Source: Nyssa sinensis
Lineage: Eukaryota > Streptophyta > Magnoliopsida > Cornales > Nyssaceae
Reading direction: 5' to 3'
Assembly: GCA_008638375.1 (NCBI GenBank)
Contig: CM018031.1
Coordinates: forward strand, 60,070,688-60,134,687
DNA length: 64,000 nucleotides
Part shown: in pieces, positions 12,133 to 22,748 of the stretch
Layout of the letters: the number at the start of each line of letters is the position of its first letter
How positions within the stretch are numbered: the stretch's first letter is position 1
Notes under the pieces: model-generated
The model's input: only the letters and a program-made list of their open reading frames with translations
What the model was told of the DNA's origin: nothing
The model's database searches: none
Program-made: the position numbers and the translations under genes

Positions 12133-12918
12133 CTAAGGTTTAGAAACAATAGATCTATAATTGGCCATTGAAGTATTGGCCAAGCTCTTTTGCGAATCGA
12201 GAGGAAAGAAAAAAGGATAAAGTTCATATCGAACATAACAACTACTATATAGAACTCGACAGCCCTTCTTGTTGTTGCAAAAGTTTGGGAAGTTGCCAAT
12301 AGCTATGGCGAGGCACTGAGCGCAGGATAGCTGTGATAGATCCCTTGTGCACTGCACCAAGGCATAAAGTGTCACAAAAGGTGACAACTTAGTTTTTCCT
12401 TTCCCAAGCCCTTTGTTTGCAGGTACAACAGCCTGTGAATTAATCTGATCCATCAAAGCTCCTAGTTCTTTGTTGAAAGTTTCAGGATCAGTTACATCTT
12501 CAACATTGTAATAGAAAATACCGAAAGATGTGTCAACTTCTCCAAAGAAATCCTTTGTGCTATACCTTAGGAAGCAATAATCATACCAAATCCTGGCATC
12601 AGCTTGGTTTGGACAACGTATGCGAATTTCCTTTGCCGCATCATTGATGCAACTTGAACAGTCATTGCTGCTGATATCTCCTCTGCATTGTGCTAGGCCA
12701 TAGAGTTGATCTTCAGCCTTACCATAGGAGGTTGCAACAAAGCCATTCAGGGAAGCACCAGAAACCAACTGAGGCAACAAGCGATCAATATTTGCCGATA
12801 TTGGACTACTGCTACTTATGTTAGTATCCTTATTACAAAACTCGCCCAAAGGATCTGCAGATTCTGCAGGGATAGTGCAAAGAAAGAGTAAGAGAAGAAG
12901 ATGGTGTAACTGAACCAT
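12133..12918 (-). CDS. Cysteine-rich repeat secretory protein (two DUF26 domains), array gene 1
   Basis: Intronless, 261 residues. Residues 1-21 form a signal peptide ending about PAESA. Two DUF26/Gnk2 domains follow, each with the diagnostic C-x8-C-x2-C: Cys78/87/90 and Cys190/199/202, with further cysteines at 28, 102, 115, 214, 220 and 227. No transmembrane segment or kinase follows, so this is a secreted CRRSP (CRRSP55/38-like), not a CRK receptor or a plasmodesmata-located PDLP. DUF26 proteins are apoplastic; some bind mannose and act in defence, but the ligand here is unknown. It is convergent with the AsnRS gene, 217 bp away. It is the ancestral partner of the truncated copy at 21318-21560. 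Confidence 0.93.
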   Translation of the reverse strand: MVQLHHLLLLLFLCTIPAESADPLGEFCNKDTNISSSSPISANIDRLLPQLVSGASLNGFVATSYGKAEDQLYGLAQCRGDISSNDCSSCINDAAKEIRIRCPNQADARIWYDYCFLRYSTKDFFGEVDTSFGIFYYNVEDVTDPETFNKELGALMDQINSQAVVPANKGLGKGKTKLSPFVTLYALVQCTRDLSQLSCAQCLAIAIGNFPNFCNNKKGCRVLYSSCYVRYELYPFFFPLDSQKSLANTSMANYRSIVSKP

Positions 12919-12960
12919 GTTTTTCTCTTTAGCTCATTGAAGCTTTGTCACATGAGCTTC

Positions 12961-12968
12961 TTCTTATA
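12961..12968 (-). promoter_or_regulatory. TATA-like element of CRRSP gene 1
   Basis: TATAAGAA on the - strand, about 45 bp before the ATG. The same position carries TATA boxes in the other array genes, which implies a very short 5' leader. Confidence 0.55.
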
Positions 12969-13237
12969 ACTGGTCTTAGAAATGGTGATGGGAGAGGATG
13001 TGGGGATGCTATAGCAGACTTTCTTGACTTACTGGAACCCTTCCAGGCTACCACTAAATTGAGTGGAAGAAAATGTCATATTTTCTAGAAGACTACCATG
13101 ATTTTCCTTAGTTTGTGGTGATACTTAATCCCAAAAAGAAATATTTTGAGGAGTTTTAAGGTAAACACACAAATAACACCCATTGTTTTGGGTAAGCAAA
13201 CACAAATTTCACCCCTCTCTCACATCATAAGATATAG

Positions 13238-13287
<50 letters not shown>
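13238..13287. repeat. (CT)n(AT)n microsatellite upstream of CRRSP gene 1
   Basis: Compound dinucleotide run, about 320 bp before the gene 1 start codon. It is retained in shorter form at about 21885-21919 upstream of the truncated copy. Confidence 0.95.
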
Positions 13288-14734
13288 TTATATAACATGT
13301 TTGTGGATATTAGCAGCTGAATTGAAAAATAGTAATAATAATAAATGATGTTATACCAACTATATTTAAGGTTTGAAATTGGAATCTTTGCTACATGATA
13401 CTTCTAAAAATCATCTCTTTGGCTGAAACCAACTGCATTAATATCTGCTCTTCTCCCTTCTAGTTGGGCGGAGGGAGGGGGTACCGGCAGGCGTCGTGGC
13501 TCCGTAACATTGTGAGGAAATTTCAAACATATTTATATGTTTTGTTTTAAAAATGCACAAGCATTTTAACAAGTGACCCTCCAAAATATCCCGTCTCCGC
13601 CTTGTGACAAGTCACTCTTAGCCCCCAAGCGGTCCCCCTCCCCTCCCCTCCCCGCCACCCCCCCCCCCCCCCCGGTAAATATAATCATACTATATGACAC
13701 CTACTGCATTTCTATGCATTGTTTTGTTATTAAAGTCAGTCAACTTGATTTGCATATATGCAAAGTTTAACATAATTATGAAAATGATGCAATAAGAATT
13801 CTGAAAATAAGGTTAGGTACATCTAATTAAGTATCTAATCATTCCCTAATCTTGCAGAGAATTCTTATAATATAATTGGGAAAATGGGATTCTAATTTTT
13901 TTTTTCAAAGAAAGTGATACATCTGTTTTTGCTTTTCATGAGTCGTAAGCGTGACGGATTGAACTTGAAACCTCTGAATTTACGATAGGATCCTTCAAAT
14001 TAACTCAATAGAGCTCAGATCTTGATTTTATAATATAACATTGTGATGTTATAGTGGTAAGATATTTTTATTAGTTAAAAAGGAAAACCCAAATATATTA
14101 GAAAATAAATATCATGATCATAAATGTTTTATTTATGTCAAAATTTTTGACTTTGAATGAATCTTTTAGACTGCTTTAAAATTTGAATTTTTTTGGTGGT
14201 CTAAGTATAAGTCCAAATTTGCCATGTGATCAAATTTACTTTAAGAATATTACATTAGACTAATCAACATCTCTCTCTCTCTCTCTAAAACTCAATAAAC
14301 TTGCTTTTAAATCAATTAATTCTCTCATCCAAATATACGCCTAATGCAAATTTTGTTTTCCCTCACATAGCATTTCTTATATAAATTTAATATTTTCATG
14401 CAATGATTAATCAAATGTGAATGATGATTTACGATTTTTTTAATTAATATATAATATTTTAATATATTATAATAGTTAGTACTATGTGATTAATCATTTA
14501 CGACCTTTTTTAATTAATATCTCATATTGTTTTATGACTCTAGGATTCAGACACAATACTTGAACCATCTCATCCATTCATTCTATAATTCCAATTTCAA
14601 CAACTCTCAGCAGCTCCATTCTCTTCCCGGATAATTCTCGAGTGGATCGGATCAGAATTAAAATAATCAAAGTTTATTCGGTCAGACAAAAAAAAAAAAA
14701 AATTGTTTCCTTAAAACTATACAACTGATTGAGG

Positions 14735-15098
14735 GATGTAAAACGAGTTGAACTACTCAAATTTGACTCGTGATTTACTCGATTATATCGATTATAGGCT
14801 TCGTTCGAGGTCGGCTCGCAAGATAAACAAGAAAAACTTGAATATATTTTGAGGCTTCGTAAATTTATTAAGCTCGATCCAAGATCGACTCATTAACGTC
14901 AAAAGTAATATAATATTATATAAAAATTCAAGTTACTTGAGCTCGACTCACGATTAGTTCAATTAAAAACTCATTTAAAATCAATTCGAAAAATTAATAA
15001 ATTGAACTTAAACACAAATTAAAATTTATTTATTTTAACGAGTTGAGTTTAAATAATTTGTTATTCAACCCGACTCAATTCGACTCATTTACACTTTG
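14735..15098. mobile_element. Possible hAT-like non-autonomous element in spacer A
   Basis: The segment opens with GGATGTAAAACGAGTTGAAC. It closes with a complement of AGTGTAAATGAGTCGAATTG. It is full of repeated GACTCG/CGAGTT words. A diverged copy lies at about 33550-33898 in spacer A', so the insertion predates the block duplication. The ends are degenerate and no target duplication was resolved. Confidence 0.4.
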
Positions 15099-16997
15099 AA
15101 GAACTCAAATGATCTATATAACACATGATGATTGGCCTATTTCACAAATTAGGTTTATACATGAATCTCTCTTTCCATAGACCCCATTTGCTTTTGTCTG
15201 TTTTTTTCTATTGGTGTCATGCTCTTTGCTGTATGGTTGACTCCTATCAAGTCTTCGAGAAAGTGAGAGGCCATGGGGGTGGAAGAAACAACGCAGATAT
15301 GTTACCATTGGGCTGAGAGGGGTGTGTTCACGAGTCTGTATGGCTATTTTTCTATGAACTACTTTTATATTATTGTCACCTAGCTTTCAGAGGCCCTTTA
15401 TATGAACGTACAGTTGATTTTGAACAAGTTATGTTAGGAGAAAGCGTGTTATTTTCATGTACATGATTCATCAATTATTGACGACTTGACAGTTGACAGA
15501 GCCACTGTGCACTCTATTATAGATTGATTTATCACGGATGTGAATTTACATGGCTTTTCTAAATTAATTTGTTTTACATGTGATATGGTTCACCTTTTTC
15601 TTTACAAAGTCATATAATATTATTGAAAAATTAGATTACGATTTAATGTTTTTTTAACTTATTTAAGAATTTTTGAAATGTTTTTAATAAAAAAAGTATT
15701 GTGAATTAATCTTCTTTATAATGTTTTAATAACATTCTCTTTTATGGTAGTTGCGAGATGGTCTTTAAAGTTTGTTAACACTTACTAATTTTTTTTTTTT
15801 TATATGATTTTGTGTCAAAAAAAATAATAGTCAGGAAAAAAAAAAATTGTTATACCAGAAAAAAATAATATTGTACCTTTAAGTTCACAATTATTGTAAG
15901 ACTTCATAAACATCTCTGAAATTACTCCACTTTGGAGATGAATTTGTGCCTTCAAATCATCATTCATTTCTTGTTTTTCTATCCAAGGGGGAGTAAGAAA
16001 CTTTTTGAGGAAAATTTGAGGAGAATTTGTTTTTTTTTTTTTAAATTGTAGATTTTTTCCCCTTAAAATATGGTTCAATTTTTTGGGAGTTTATGATTAC
16101 ATTGAGTTGGGTTGGATTAGAATTAAGAATAGGCCAAAAAAATTAACATAGCCTTGGTTCAAATATGCTAAATTTCTTATGTACAGTATAATTCTTTTTT
16201 TTTTTCCAAAACTTGGGAGTTATAACCACACCCATTTATCCTTTCTTCTGCCTAGGGATGACAAGTTAACTCGATTTATTAGAAACCCACCATACTTGTC
16301 CTTAATGAGGCAAATTTGGAGAAGCAATATTAGCCCGTTGGGATTTGGGATGGATTTAGGGTGAAGACATTCTATCTCACTTTGTTTCAATTATATAAAA
16401 TAAAATAAAAAAAAATTATGCTACATAATCAATATTTATAATAATATTAGAAGATTAGACAAACTTAATAGAGTTGTACATTTGAAAGTAAAAAGTAATA
16501 TCAATCTAATTCTTTATTGACATACATATTTCTTATTTTAACACTTGTATGTAACATATTGTTTGAAATATGTTAGTTATAATTAATTTAATAAAAAGTA
16601 AATAAATAAGAACCTTGATGGAGACCCGCCCCCACCAACCACGGGATTTTAATGGGTTTGGGAAAAAAAAATTGTGAGACAGAATTGGAGAAGGAGATGC
16701 CAAGCCTTAACCCGCTCGGTTACCATTATTTTTGCCCTTGTTTTTATTAATTATATTACATAAGGTTATTAGGTCCTGAAGATATAAGTTTCTAATAAAC
16801 ATTCCACCTCTCATAATCCACATTTGTGGTCTTACTCTCACAAAGGTAGTGCGGTCCCATGGTGAGTCCATGAATGCTGTACCACATTTTTGCAAAAGAA
16901 GTGGAACAAAAATAAATTATGAAAAGAAGTGGAACAAAAATAAATTATGGGAAATGTGGCAAAAGTGGAGGACATTTATCATTGCTCTCAAATAATA

Positions 16998-17143
16998 TGT
17001 CTGAGCAATGATACAGTTAGTTGCAAGTGAGGAAACTCGCAATCTGATTAGCGTATGATCGCGTGTAATATTGATGTGTAATGTAAGCATTAATCATATC
17101 GCGAGTGACGGTCATTCACGACTAACCATAGCATTTCTCTAAT
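16998..17143. mobile_element. Small foldback MITE in spacer A
   Basis: Imperfect inverted repeat with arms of about 55 bp. The left arm has GTTAGTTGCAAGTGAGG and the right arm is the complement of GGTTAGTCGTGAATGACC; outer flanks also pair. The duplicated copy at about 35780-35925 keeps the fold. Confidence 0.6.
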
Positions 17144-17483
17144 ACGTGTTGTTATGTACCTCATGAGAATGCTAATTTTTTTTCTTTCATTTTCATTTAA
17201 AAATAAAAAGTAACATATCAAACTCTAATGAGATGGATTAGTAATTAGGTATTACTTGTCTAACAAACTGCGTGTTATGTGTTAATTTTTTTTTCTCCAT
17301 TAAAAATTTCTAACTATCTTTTCACCTTAATTTTTTCTTTTCTTTGTAATTTTCTCCATTTAATCGAGCTGTTAAACCCATATCAGACATAATTTAGTAA
17401 ATTATTTATAAAAAAAAATATCATGCTATCAAATTATTATTTTAAGTACTCAAGGTTATGCAAATTCATCTGGCATGACAGAC

Positions 17484-18275
17484 TTAAGGTTTGGAAACAA
17501 TAGATCGATAATTGGCCATTGAAGTATTGGCCAAGCTCTCTTGCGAATCAAGAGGAAAGAAAAAAGGATAAACTTCATATCGAACATAACAACTACTATA
17601 TAGAACTCGACAGCCCTTCTTGTTGTTGCAAATGTTTGGGAAGTTGCCAGTAGCTGTGGCCAGGCACTGAGCACAGGACAGCTGCGATAGATCCCTTGTG
17701 CACTGTACCAATGCATAAATTGTCACAAAAGGTGGCACCTTTGTTTTTCCTTTCCCAAGCCCTTTGTTTGCAATTGCAGGCACAACAGCCTCTGAATTAA
17801 TCTCATCCATCAAAGCTCCCAGTTTTTTGTTGAAAGTTTCAGGATCAGTTACATCTTCAACATTGGAATAGAAAATACCAACAGATGTATCAAGTTCTCC
17901 AAAGAAATCGTTTGTGGTATACCTTAGGAAGCAATAATCATACCAAATCCTGGCATCAGCTTGGTTTGGGCAACGTTTGCGGATTTCCTTTGCCGCGTCT
18001 TGGATGCAGCTTGAGCAGTCATTGCTGCTGATATCTCCTCTGCATTGTGCTAGGCCATAGAGTTGATTTTTAGCTTTGCCGTAGGAGGTAGAAATGAAGC
18101 CATTCAGGGAAGCACCAGAAACCAACTGAGGCAACAATTGACCAATGTTTGCTGATATTGGACTACTGCTGCTTATGTTAGTATCTGTATTACAAAACTC
18201 ACCCAAAGGATCTGCAGATTCTGCAGGGATAGTGCAAAGAAAGAGCAAGAGAAGGAGATGGTGTAGCTGAGCCAT
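17484..18275 (-). CDS. Cysteine-rich repeat secretory protein (two DUF26 domains), array gene 2
   Basis: Intronless, 263 residues, with the same plan as gene 1: N-terminal signal peptide, then two DUF26 domains (CRGDISSNDC.SC and CTRDLSQLSC.QC). It has two extra residues in the inter-domain linker (VVPAIANKGLG). It differs from the copy at 43986 at only about 21 of 263 residues but differs more from gene 1, so it pairs with that copy as a block-duplication product. It lacks a transmembrane helix and a kinase domain. Likely secreted to the apoplast; ligand unknown. Confidence 0.93.
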   Translation of the reverse strand: MAQLHHLLLLLFLCTIPAESADPLGEFCNTDTNISSSSPISANIGQLLPQLVSGASLNGFISTSYGKAKNQLYGLAQCRGDISSNDCSSCIQDAAKEIRKRCPNQADARIWYDYCFLRYTTNDFFGELDTSVGIFYSNVEDVTDPETFNKKLGALMDEINSEAVVPAIANKGLGKGKTKVPPFVTIYALVQCTRDLSQLSCAQCLATATGNFPNICNNKKGCRVLYSSCYVRYEVYPFFFPLDSQESLANTSMANYRSIVSKP

Positions 18276-18317
18276 GTTTTTCTCTTTATCTCACTTGAAG
18301 CTTTATCACATGAACTT

Positions 18318-18326
18318 CTTTTTATA
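18318..18326 (-). promoter_or_regulatory. TATA box of CRRSP gene 2
   Basis: TATAAAAAG on the - strand, about 45 bp upstream of the ATG, conserved in the paralogue at 44820. Confidence 0.6.
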
Positions 18327-19160
18327 AGTGGTCTTAGAAATGGACATGCCAATGTACTTTTTCAATGGTACTCTATCATGTATAATATGAATTATTATTT
18401 TTTAATAAAACATAATATATATATATATATATATATATGACAATGTTATTAAAAAGACATATTGACACGTAAATCACATCCATTAAAAAATACCTCGAGA
18501 TGAGATAAAATGTGAAGATGTTATTGCAGACTTTCTTGACTTAATGAAACCCTATCGGGCTACCTCTATGTTGAGTGGAAGAAAAAAATGACATTTTTCT
18601 AGAAGAGAAATCATTTCCCTTAGTTTGTGATAATGTCTAATCCCAAAAAAATAAATGTTTTAAGTAGTTTTAAGGTGAAAACACAAATAATTAACGACCA
18701 TTGTTTTGGCTGAGCAAACACAAATTTCTCCTTTCTCCAAAAAAAAAAAAAAAAAAAACACACACACAAATTTCACCCCCTCACTGCTCACACATAATAA
18801 GATACACCTTTAATCCACTTCATTTCTCTTCCTTGATCTTCTCGGCAACCAAAAGTATAATTATTTGCCAACCAAATATACACATATATACTTATATATA
18901 TATATATACATATATATACATACATACATAAAACATGTATTTGTGTTGTTAGCAGCTGATTAAAAATAATAACAATCAATGATGTTGTTATACCAACTAT
19001 ATTTAAGGTCTGAAATTGGTATCCTTACTATCTTTTTTTTTTTTAAAAAAAAGGATCATTTCTTTTTGCTGAAGCAGTAGCGTTAATATCTGCTCTTTCT
19101 CCCTGCTAGTTGTGAGAGGTCAGAATAGGAATCTTAAAGGAATTTTTTTTTAAAAAAAAA

Positions 19161-19198
19161 TTATTCAATTTAAAATTTCTGAATTTTAAATTGAATAA
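19161..19198. repeat. 17-bp-arm palindrome in spacer B
   Basis: TTATTCAATTTAAAATT, a 4-nt loop, then its exact reverse complement. The copy at 45647-45684 is identical. Confidence 0.85.
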
Positions 19199-19258
19199 AT
19201 TTTCCAATCTGAATGATGTGGCATCACTATTTTTTTTACTGACAAATTTACCCTCATT

Positions 19259-19560
19259 TTGGCTTTTAACCCTAATCACTCGTCGATTACACCCACGCCG
19301 AATGCCACCAGGCTGATCAACAATTACTGTCACTCATCGACCACCAGCGTCCCAATCTCAAGCATAAGCCTCATTGCTCATCCTATCAGATCTCCACCTC
19401 GCGGCTATCACCATGGACGACCCCAAGACCCCAATCACTGCCAAACCGCCTGAGACACCGCCGCCGTTCATTAGGGCTGTCGGTTACTAGCCCACTCCAC
19501 CATCGATATCGTCTCCAGAGCCCTTTGACTCCAACACTGTTCTGCGGCACCATGCCTATG
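19259..19560 (+). other. Gene-like GC-richer island, possibly a captured exon
   Basis: An unusually GC-rich stretch in AT-rich DNA, duplicated at 45747-46050. One frame gives a 64-residue open frame in both copies. Another frame, starting at the ATG near 19412, reads MDDPKTPITAKPPETPPPF and then stops. I do not recognise either product. It could be a captured first exon or chance. Confidence 0.3.
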
Positions 19561-19918
19561 ATTTTGTATCTTCCCTATTTCACCTGAAGAATAGCTTGTG
19601 ATATTAGGCACAGGTGAAAAGTAGAGATTAGGCATAAGTGTGATGCATTTTAATTGTGAGATTGTTATTATTGCGAAAATTCTTTGTTCATACAAGCAAT
19701 CAAATATTGGAATACACTATTGCATTTTTTTGGGGCATTTGAAAGGTGCTACAATTTATGTGCATTGATATTCCAAGTCAATTTTATTTTTTGGGGTTTT
19801 CTCTATTGTGAATTGTGGACTTCAAAGTTCTCAATGTTTTTTTCGGTCCATATGGTAACTTCTGCAACAACAACTTATGGTGATATTGTGCGTAACTGTT
19901 GCTCATAAATACGTGTAT

Positions 19919-19956
<38 letters not shown>

Positions 19957-21317
19957 GGGAGTTGTGCAGATTTTTTGAATATCCATTTGACGAAGTATAT
20001 GCATAAAGTAGTAATAATTTAGTTCATTTGGCAAAAATCAACAGGTTCATGCTTATGAGAGGTCAAACACACTATACAACTACACACTGAATCCATATGA
20101 TCCTATTTATATCACATTTGATGATGGTGGTAATCAAGAGAAGGTAGAAATTATGCATGTTAGCTGTTTATATTTGAAATTGTTGTTGCGTTTTTTCCAT
20201 AGAATTATATACCTTTCTCTGAATATATTTTCTGTTAGGTGTTCATATTTGATATTTTTTTTTCTCCTTGTTTTGATTTTCTTTGGTGCTATTTTCTTTT
20301 TAGTTTTATACTCTTTTCTTTCTTTATTTTATTTAATTTTATTAATATTGAAGTATTATCACTTTCTTAAGTAATAAAAATGATTTGATACATTATTAAA
20401 AACATGTGTAATATTTTCTCTGTCTTTATTAATTTATTAGGGTGGTAGGACGAGCTGGAGTGGGTGGTAGTGTGAGCAAGTGGGAGCAAGGCAGTGTGCG
20501 AGGGTCGAATGGTGAGTGTGGGTAGTAGGAGGAAATGGTTATTGGTGGAAGGGCGATCAGGTTAGAGTAAGGATGGGTTGAAGAGGGAGTGCATTGGATT
20601 AAGGAAATAGTTGTTGGTGGAAGGGGGTGAGCAAAAGAGCAAAAAAAGGTGTCACGGTGTGAGAGAAAGTGGGCGGGAGGTGAAGCGTTTGTAGGAGCAA
20701 AAGACAAAGGTAAATATTTTTAACAGAATTTTCTATACAATATGAATCTTATTTGATTGATATCGATTTTTAGAATTCAAATATATAATTTTTATGAAAA
20801 ATTAACTTATATGTTATTTAATTTTAAAATTTATAAAAAAGTTGAGTGATGATGTAACAGGAAATGCATCAGGCTCTAGATATTTTTGTTAACAAAAAAT
20901 TAAATTTTTTTTTTGAATTAACAGATTTGAAATTAGACTTTATATTAATTAAATATTTTATGAAAAATTTATTATCCAATTTTTCAATAATAAATCAGCA
21001 GATGATGACATTAGATCACATCCACTTGGATTTATTTCGAACAAGTTATGGTAAAGTAATGAGCTGTCATGCAAATGCTAGGAGAAAGTGTGCTACCTTC
21101 ATGTACATGATTTATCAATTATTGACGACACTAAAGTAATTGATTGACAGAATATCCACTCAAAATGATTTATCACGGAGGTGAATTTACGCGATTTTGC
21201 TGCATTAATTTGAATTTTTAGAAAGACTACAAATCAAATTTTATTGATATATTAGATATATAGATATATATTTTTTTTATTAATATTTTTTTTAAAATGA
21301 CGAAATTTTATTTTTAG

Positions 21318-21560
21318 AGATATCTCCTCTGTACTGTGCTGGGCCATAGAGTTGATCTTCAGCCTTACCATAGGAGGTTGCAACAAAGCCAATCAGGGAA
21401 GCACCAGAAACCGAGGCAACAAGCGATCAATATTTGCCGATATTGGACTACTGCCACTTATGTTAGTATCTTTATTACAAAACTCGCCCGAAGGATCTGC
21501 AGAATCTGCAGGGATAGTGCAAAGAAAGAGTAAGAGAAGAAGATAGTGTAACTGAACCAT
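21318..21560 (-). pseudogene. Truncated, frameshifted CRRSP gene 1 copy
   Basis: Matches the first ~80 codons of gene 1 (12675-12918). The start codon, signal peptide and first cysteine are kept. A 4-bp deletion in the stretch corresponding to the LPQLVSG codons shifts the frame to an early stop. Homology ends at 21318, before the first C-x8-C-x2-C motif is complete, so both ligand-binding folds are lost. The upstream promoter region to 22070 is still well conserved. It marks the start of the second block copy. Confidence 0.9.
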
Positions 21561-21884
21561 GTTTTTCTCTTTAGCTCATTGAAGCTTTGTCCCACGAGCT
21601 TCTTCTTATAACTGGTCTTAGAAATGGTGATGGGAGAGGATGTGGGAATGCTATAGCAGACTTTCTTGACTTACTGGAACCCTTCCAGGCTACCACTAAA
21701 TTGAGTGGAAGAAAATGTCATATTTTCTAGAAGACTACTATGATTTTCCCCAGTTTGTGGTGACACTTAATCCCAAAAGAATAATGAATGTTTTGAGTAG
21801 TTTTAAGGTAAACACACAAATAACACCCATTGTTTTGGGTAAGCAAACACAAATTTCACCCCTCTCTCACATCATAAGATATAG

Positions 21885-21919
<35 letters not shown>

Positions 21920-22070
21920 TATATAACATGTTTGTGTATATTAGCAGCTGAATTGAAAAATAATAATAATAATAAATGATGTTATACCAACTATATTGAA
22001 GGTTTGAAATTGGAATCTTTGCCACATGATACTTCTAAAAATCATCTCTTTGGCTGAAACCAACTGCATT
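21561..22070. other. Relict promoter of the truncated CRRSP copy
   Basis: Closely matches 12919-13441, including the TATA-like element, the CT/AT microsatellite and the flanking words. It is interrupted at 22071 by the gypsy LTR. Confidence 0.85.
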
Positions 22071-22647
22071 AATATACCATAAAGTGACAGACCAGTCCCT
22101 GCACGACACATGTACACACAGAACAGACAGAGCCTGTCTATCCTAAGCAAGCTTACTCATATGGACTTCAGAGCTCCTTAGCTTGGAACCCCGCACAACC
22201 CTCAGACTCACCATCAGCTCAGAAGGTACCGAGCACATGCACAGAAGAATTCTGAACAAATTTCTGCCTCAAATGTCCTACTGAGCTGAAGATAAGGAAA
22301 CAATGTGCGACAAGGAAACTGCCATTCCTGGACAACTTCCACTTCCTATAGAGCGTAGTGTTCTACATGGTAACTGCCATTCTTTAATTTGGTGACAATC
22401 AAATTCCTATTTTCACGAGGTTGAATCCTAATCAACTTAGGAGAATCTGTATCCTATAAATTGGACCCTAAGGTACGCAATTTCAGGGACAGTCATTCAA
22501 TTACTTTTAATTACAATCTTTCCTTACAATTTTATTGACTTCATCATCGGAGTGGCTACCGCTGGAGCCAACTCGGTGGCCCTTTGATCTCTTTCTTTAA
22601 GTGTTCAATAGGCGACAGAGAGCGGAGCCCCTACCGATCAGAAAGTG
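22071..22647 (+). repeat. 5' LTR of the gypsy element
   Basis: Begins AATATACCATAAAGTGA and ends GATCAGAAAGTG. By eye it is about 90% identical to 32370-32940. Differences are mostly C/T and G/A transitions, pointing to an old insertion in methylated DNA. Confidence 0.85.
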
Positions 22648-22660
22648 AAAAGCATCAGTT

Positions 22661-22670
22661 TGGCGCCGTC
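22661..22670 (+). promoter_or_regulatory. Primer binding site of the gypsy element
   Basis: TGGCGCCGTC follows the 5' LTR by 13 bp. The leading TGG pairs with a tRNA CCA end, as in many plant gypsy elements. The tRNA was not identified. Confidence 0.65.
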
Positions 22671-22748
22671 TATGGGAATCGAAAAATCGTTTCTTGCTAA
22701 AATTTTTTTCTTTGCAAACGAACTCATTGTCTTTCTCACAGAAAAGCC

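Larger units (their letters stand above)
12919..17483. other. Spacer A of the CRRSP array, copy 1
   Basis: Non-coding DNA between genes 1 and 2. The proximal 0.5 kb is the promoter region of gene 1 and matches 21561-22076. From about 14106 to 17456 it matches 32945-36240 in the second copy. The stretch of about 13447-14100, with a C-run at 13660 and a possible SINE-like B box, has no counterpart there. Around 15410-15560 it resembles spacer B (21030-21210), a trace of an older single-gene duplication. The open frame at 15125-15316 has only a partial counterpart at 33927-34172, and I see no conserved protein. Confidence 0.75.
18276..21317. other. Spacer B of the CRRSP array, copy 1
   Basis: Non-coding region upstream of gene 2. 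It matches 44778-47060 and 52050-52290 in copy 2. The part next to gene 2 also resembles the gene 1 promoter region, with shared words such as GCAGACTTTCTTGACTTA and TCTAGAAGA. It contains AT/CA microsatellites at 18415-18440 and 18755-18925, a conserved palindrome, a GC-richer gene-like island at 19260-19560, and a G-rich insertion at about 20430-20710 that copy 2 lacks. Confidence 0.75.

Noticed and set aside
12706..12891. + strand frame repeated at 21336-21546
   Set aside because: Both are antisense shadows of the CRRSP N-terminal coding region.
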